A stretch of 14,854 nucleotides of DNA from Acidobacteriota bacterium (lineage in GTDB: Bacteria > Acidobacteriota > Vicinamibacteria > Vicinamibacterales > SCN-69-37): the NCBI GenBank assembly GCA_024653875.1, contig JANLHE010000308.1, forward strand, positions 1-14,854. Reading direction: 5' to 3'. Positions 12,885 through 14,854 of the stretch are shown in pieces. Each line of letters begins with the position of its first letter. The first letter of the stretch is position 1. The position numbers were made by a program, and so were the translations under genes. Under the pieces are notes generated by a model. That model saw only the letters and a program-made list of their open reading frames with translations. It was not told the origin of the DNA and did no database searches.

Positions 12885-14854
12885 TCACACGTCGGGCTCC
12901 AGCACGCGCCGCGGGTCCTGCACGTGCAGCCGCAGGATCAGCTTCGCCAGGCCCTGTCGCGAGACGCCGAGCTCGCGCGCGGCGGCGGCCCGCCGGCCCG
13001 CGTGCCGGGCCAGCGCCGCGGCGACCACGCGCTGATCGCCGAGCCGCCGCGCCACGGCCAGCGACACGGGCGCGTCCACGGCGCCGGACGGGGCCCGCTC
13101 GGCCAGCACGGCCGCCACCTGCCGCGCGCAGACGCGGCCACGGGTGGGGCCGGCCACGGCCAACGCCGCGATCACGTTCTGCAATTCGCGCACGTTGCCC
13201 GGCCACCGGTAGCGGCACAACGCGGCCACGGCCTCCGGCGCCAGCATCGCGCGCGTGGCCACGCGCGCGCCGGCCGCCCGCCAGAACGCGTGCGCCAGCG
13301 CCGGCACGTCTTCAATCCGATCGCGCAGCGGCGGGACGCGCAGTCGAATCACGGCCAGGCGAAAGACGAGATCTTCCCGATACCCGTGCTCGCGCACGGC
13401 CGCATCCAGCGAGCGATTGGTCGCCGTCACCAGGCGCACGTCCACGCGCCGCGACTGGTTCTCGCCGACGCGTCGAATCTCGCCCTCCTGCAGCACACGC
13501 AGCAGTTTGGCCTGGCCGCGCGGTGACAACTCGCCCACTTCGTCCAGGAACAGCGTGCCCTCGTGCGCGTCCTCGAGCAGCCCCGCGCGCGGCGCGACGG
13601 CGCCGGTGAAGGCGCCCCGTGTGTGCCCGAACAACTCGGCCTCGAACAACTCGTCGGTCAGCGCCGCGCAGTTGACGGCGGCCCAGCGGCGGTCGCGGCG
13701 CGGACCCAGCCGGTGCACCGCGCGCGCGACCAGTTCCTTGCCGGTGCCGCTCTCCCCCTCGATGAGCACCGGAAAGCCGGACGCCGCGGCACGCGCGACG
13801 GCATCCCGCAGCGCCGCCATCACGGGGCTGCCTCCCAGCAGGTCGCCGGCGAGGACCTCGCCGGCCCGCGCCACGAGCAGTTCATCCAGCCTCGCGCGCG
13901 CGGCCGGTGCGCACGCGGTCGCCAGCGCGGCAGCCACGGCACCCGCCTCCGCGGCGTCGCGTGCCACGCCCCGCATCACGACGCGGCCGATGCACGTGCC
14001 GCCATACCGGACGGCCTCGGCGTCCCCGGCGCTGCCCGGTGCCGTCACCCGCCGCGGGTCATCGGGATCGCACGCCAGCACCTGCCCGGCCTCCGACAGC
14101 ACACCAACCGCGTCGACGCCGGTGTACTCGCGCGCCCATCGGCATCCCTGCCGCAGCGCGCTCGCCGCATCGTCCGCCTCGTGCACCAGTTGCAGCAGCG
14201 ATGACACGCCCGCCCACATCTGCATCTGCGTCCTCCCTGTTCCCCAGCGTCGAATGCCCTCCGCGCCCAGTCGCCGCACCGCCGTGTCCAGTTCAGCTGC
14301 CGGCGCGTGGCCCGAGGCCCGGGTCGCGTACCGCCACAGGATCGATTCAGCCGGCCCGCGCGGCCGGCGCTCCCACCGCCGCCGCCAGCGGTCGGCCGCG
14401 CCGTCGGCGCCGGCCATCCACAGGCACTCGAGCCCCAGCACGTGTCGCCATCGCACCGGCTCGTCGCACCGGTGCAGCTGGTCAACGGCCGCGCAGACAC
14501 CGGGCCCGTCGCCTTGTGCGGCGGCGCGCAAGGCCGCGGCCAGCGCGGACCACCCGGCCCCTGCCTCCTGCGGAGCCGGCGGGATCGCGCGCACCGTGTC
14601 CCAGTCGCGCCGGGCGCACGCCACCACGCCAGTCCAGCCCGCGTGCGACGCGCCTGTCGCGCAGCGGGCCGCCTCGGTCCACTGCCCGAGCCAGCACGCC
14701 ACCTCGGCCTGGCGTTCCCGAATCCACGGCGGCACCGGGACGCCCCTGATCTGGCACTCCACGTCCACGCCTGCCAGCACGCCCGTCGCCGCGGCAAACG
14801 CCCCGTCGCTCATCCACGCATCGGCCATCGACGCCACCACATGGCTGCGCGCCA
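12885..14854 (-). CDS. Sigma54-dependent transcriptional activator, GAF-like and helical N-terminal region (5' end probably outside window)
   Basis: A bacterial enhancer-binding protein, at least 651 aa. Counting from the GTG at 14840, residues 335-560 form the AAA+ domain: Walker A GESGTGKE (362-369), ELFGHTRGAFTGA (402-414) with the intact GAFTGA loop that contacts sigma54, Walker B TLFLDEVGEL (429-438), YREDLVFRL (487-495) and RWPGNVRELQN (545-555). The C-terminus (about 605-638) is a Fis-type helix-turn-helix (AAAARELGVSRQGLAKLI). Residues about 205-325 resemble a GAF sensor domain, and 1-200 is an Ala/Trp/Arg-rich helical, TPR-like stretch. No phosphoreceiver domain is visible, so control is likely by ligand or partner. 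The frame stays open to the edge and the N-terminus begins mid-repeat, so the true start is probably beyond 14854. It lies 13 bases before the permease genes and may control them. Confidence 0.9.
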   Translation of the reverse strand, partial: ARSHVVASMADAWMSDGAFAAATGVLAGVDVECQIRGVPVPPWIRERQAEVACWLGQWTEAARCATGASHAGWTGVVACARRDWDTVRAIPPAPQEAGAGWSALAAALRAAAQGDGPGVCAAVDQLHRCDEPVRWRHVLGLECLWMAGADGAADRWRRRWERRPRGPAESILWRYATRASGHAPAAELDTAVRRLGAEGIRRWGTGRTQMQMWAGVSSLLQLVHEADDAASALRQGCRWAREYTGVDAVGVLSEAGQVLACDPDDPRRVTAPGSAGDAEAVRYGGTCIGRVVMRGVARDAAEAGAVAAALATACAPAARARLDELLVARAGEVLAGDLLGGSPVMAALRDAVARAAASGFPVLIEGESGTGKELVARAVHRLGPRRDRRWAAVNCAALTDELFEAELFGHTRGAFTGAVAPRAGLLEDAHEGTLFLDEVGELSPRGQAKLLRVLQEGEIRRVGENQSRRVDVRLVTATNRSLDAAVREHGYREDLVFRLAVIRLRVPPLRDRIEDVPALAHAFWRAAGARVATRAMLAPEAVAALCRYRWPGNVRELQNVIAALAVAGPTRGRVCARQVAAVLAERAPSGAVDAPVSLAVARRLGDQRVVAAALARHAGRRAAAARELGVSRQGLAKLILRLHVQDPRRVLEPDV

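Noticed and set aside
12206..13609. 467-codon plus-strand open frame across dppB and the activator
   Set aside because: It spans two real minus-strand genes and is Arg/Pro/Ala low-complexity sequence, so it is a shadow frame.
1..14854. Mobile elements, CRISPR arrays, tRNA or rRNA genes
   Set aside because: Looked for direct-repeat arrays, transposase or integrase motifs, terminal inverted repeats and tRNA-like elements and saw none.

Overview
The window is gene-dense, very GC-rich (roughly 70% by eye), and has short intergenic gaps with many start/stop overlaps. No tRNA, rRNA, CRISPR array, insertion sequence or phage gene is visible. The fused aroDE gene beside trpEGD, the secreted S55 (SpoIVB-like) protein followed by a secreted beta-propeller, and the sigma54 activator next to dipeptide-type permeases all suggest an Acidobacteriota genome, perhaps Vicinamibacteria. 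That assignment is inference from gene content and composition, not from a phylogenetic marker.

Layout. (1) 1-4058, minus strand: an aromatic amino acid operon read as aroDE, trpE, trpG, trpD. The genes overlap by one base (TGATG) or lie two bases apart, and trpD runs off the left edge. (2) 4059-4304: a regulatory region. On the minus strand it holds a candidate promoter, a 34-codon leader peptide containing WSYWWWY, an antiterminator/terminator pair built from three copies of one 9-base word, and a U-tract ending three bases before the aroDE ATG. This is a classical trp transcription attenuator, here placed ahead of a shikimate-pathway fusion gene. A palindromic GTTATAAC box in the same gap may serve divergent promoters. 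(3) 4305-8287, plus strand: a two-gene unit for the envelope or periplasm, an S55 peptidase-family protein and a large secreted beta-propeller protein overlapping by ATGA. (4) 8284-9707, minus strand: an ECF sigma factor followed by its zinc-finger membrane anti-sigma factor (ATGA overlap). A good RpoE-type promoter lies directly upstream, so the pair is probably autoregulated. (5) 9764-11167, plus strand: a membrane-anchored TPR protein divergent from the sigma factor. (6) 11160-14854, minus strand: a sigma54-dependent activator (5' end probably outside the window) followed by two dipeptide/oligopeptide-type ABC permeases, with neither ATPase nor binding-protein genes in view.

How the parts work together. 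The left operon makes shikimate (AroDE steps 3 and 4) and commits chorismate to tryptophan (TrpEG, TrpD). The leader suggests that charged tRNA-Trp, and perhaps tRNA-Tyr, sets readthrough into all of it. The sigma/anti-sigma pair is an envelope-signal switch with unknown targets. The right-hand cluster is a peptide or small-solute uptake system that its adjacent activator may control.
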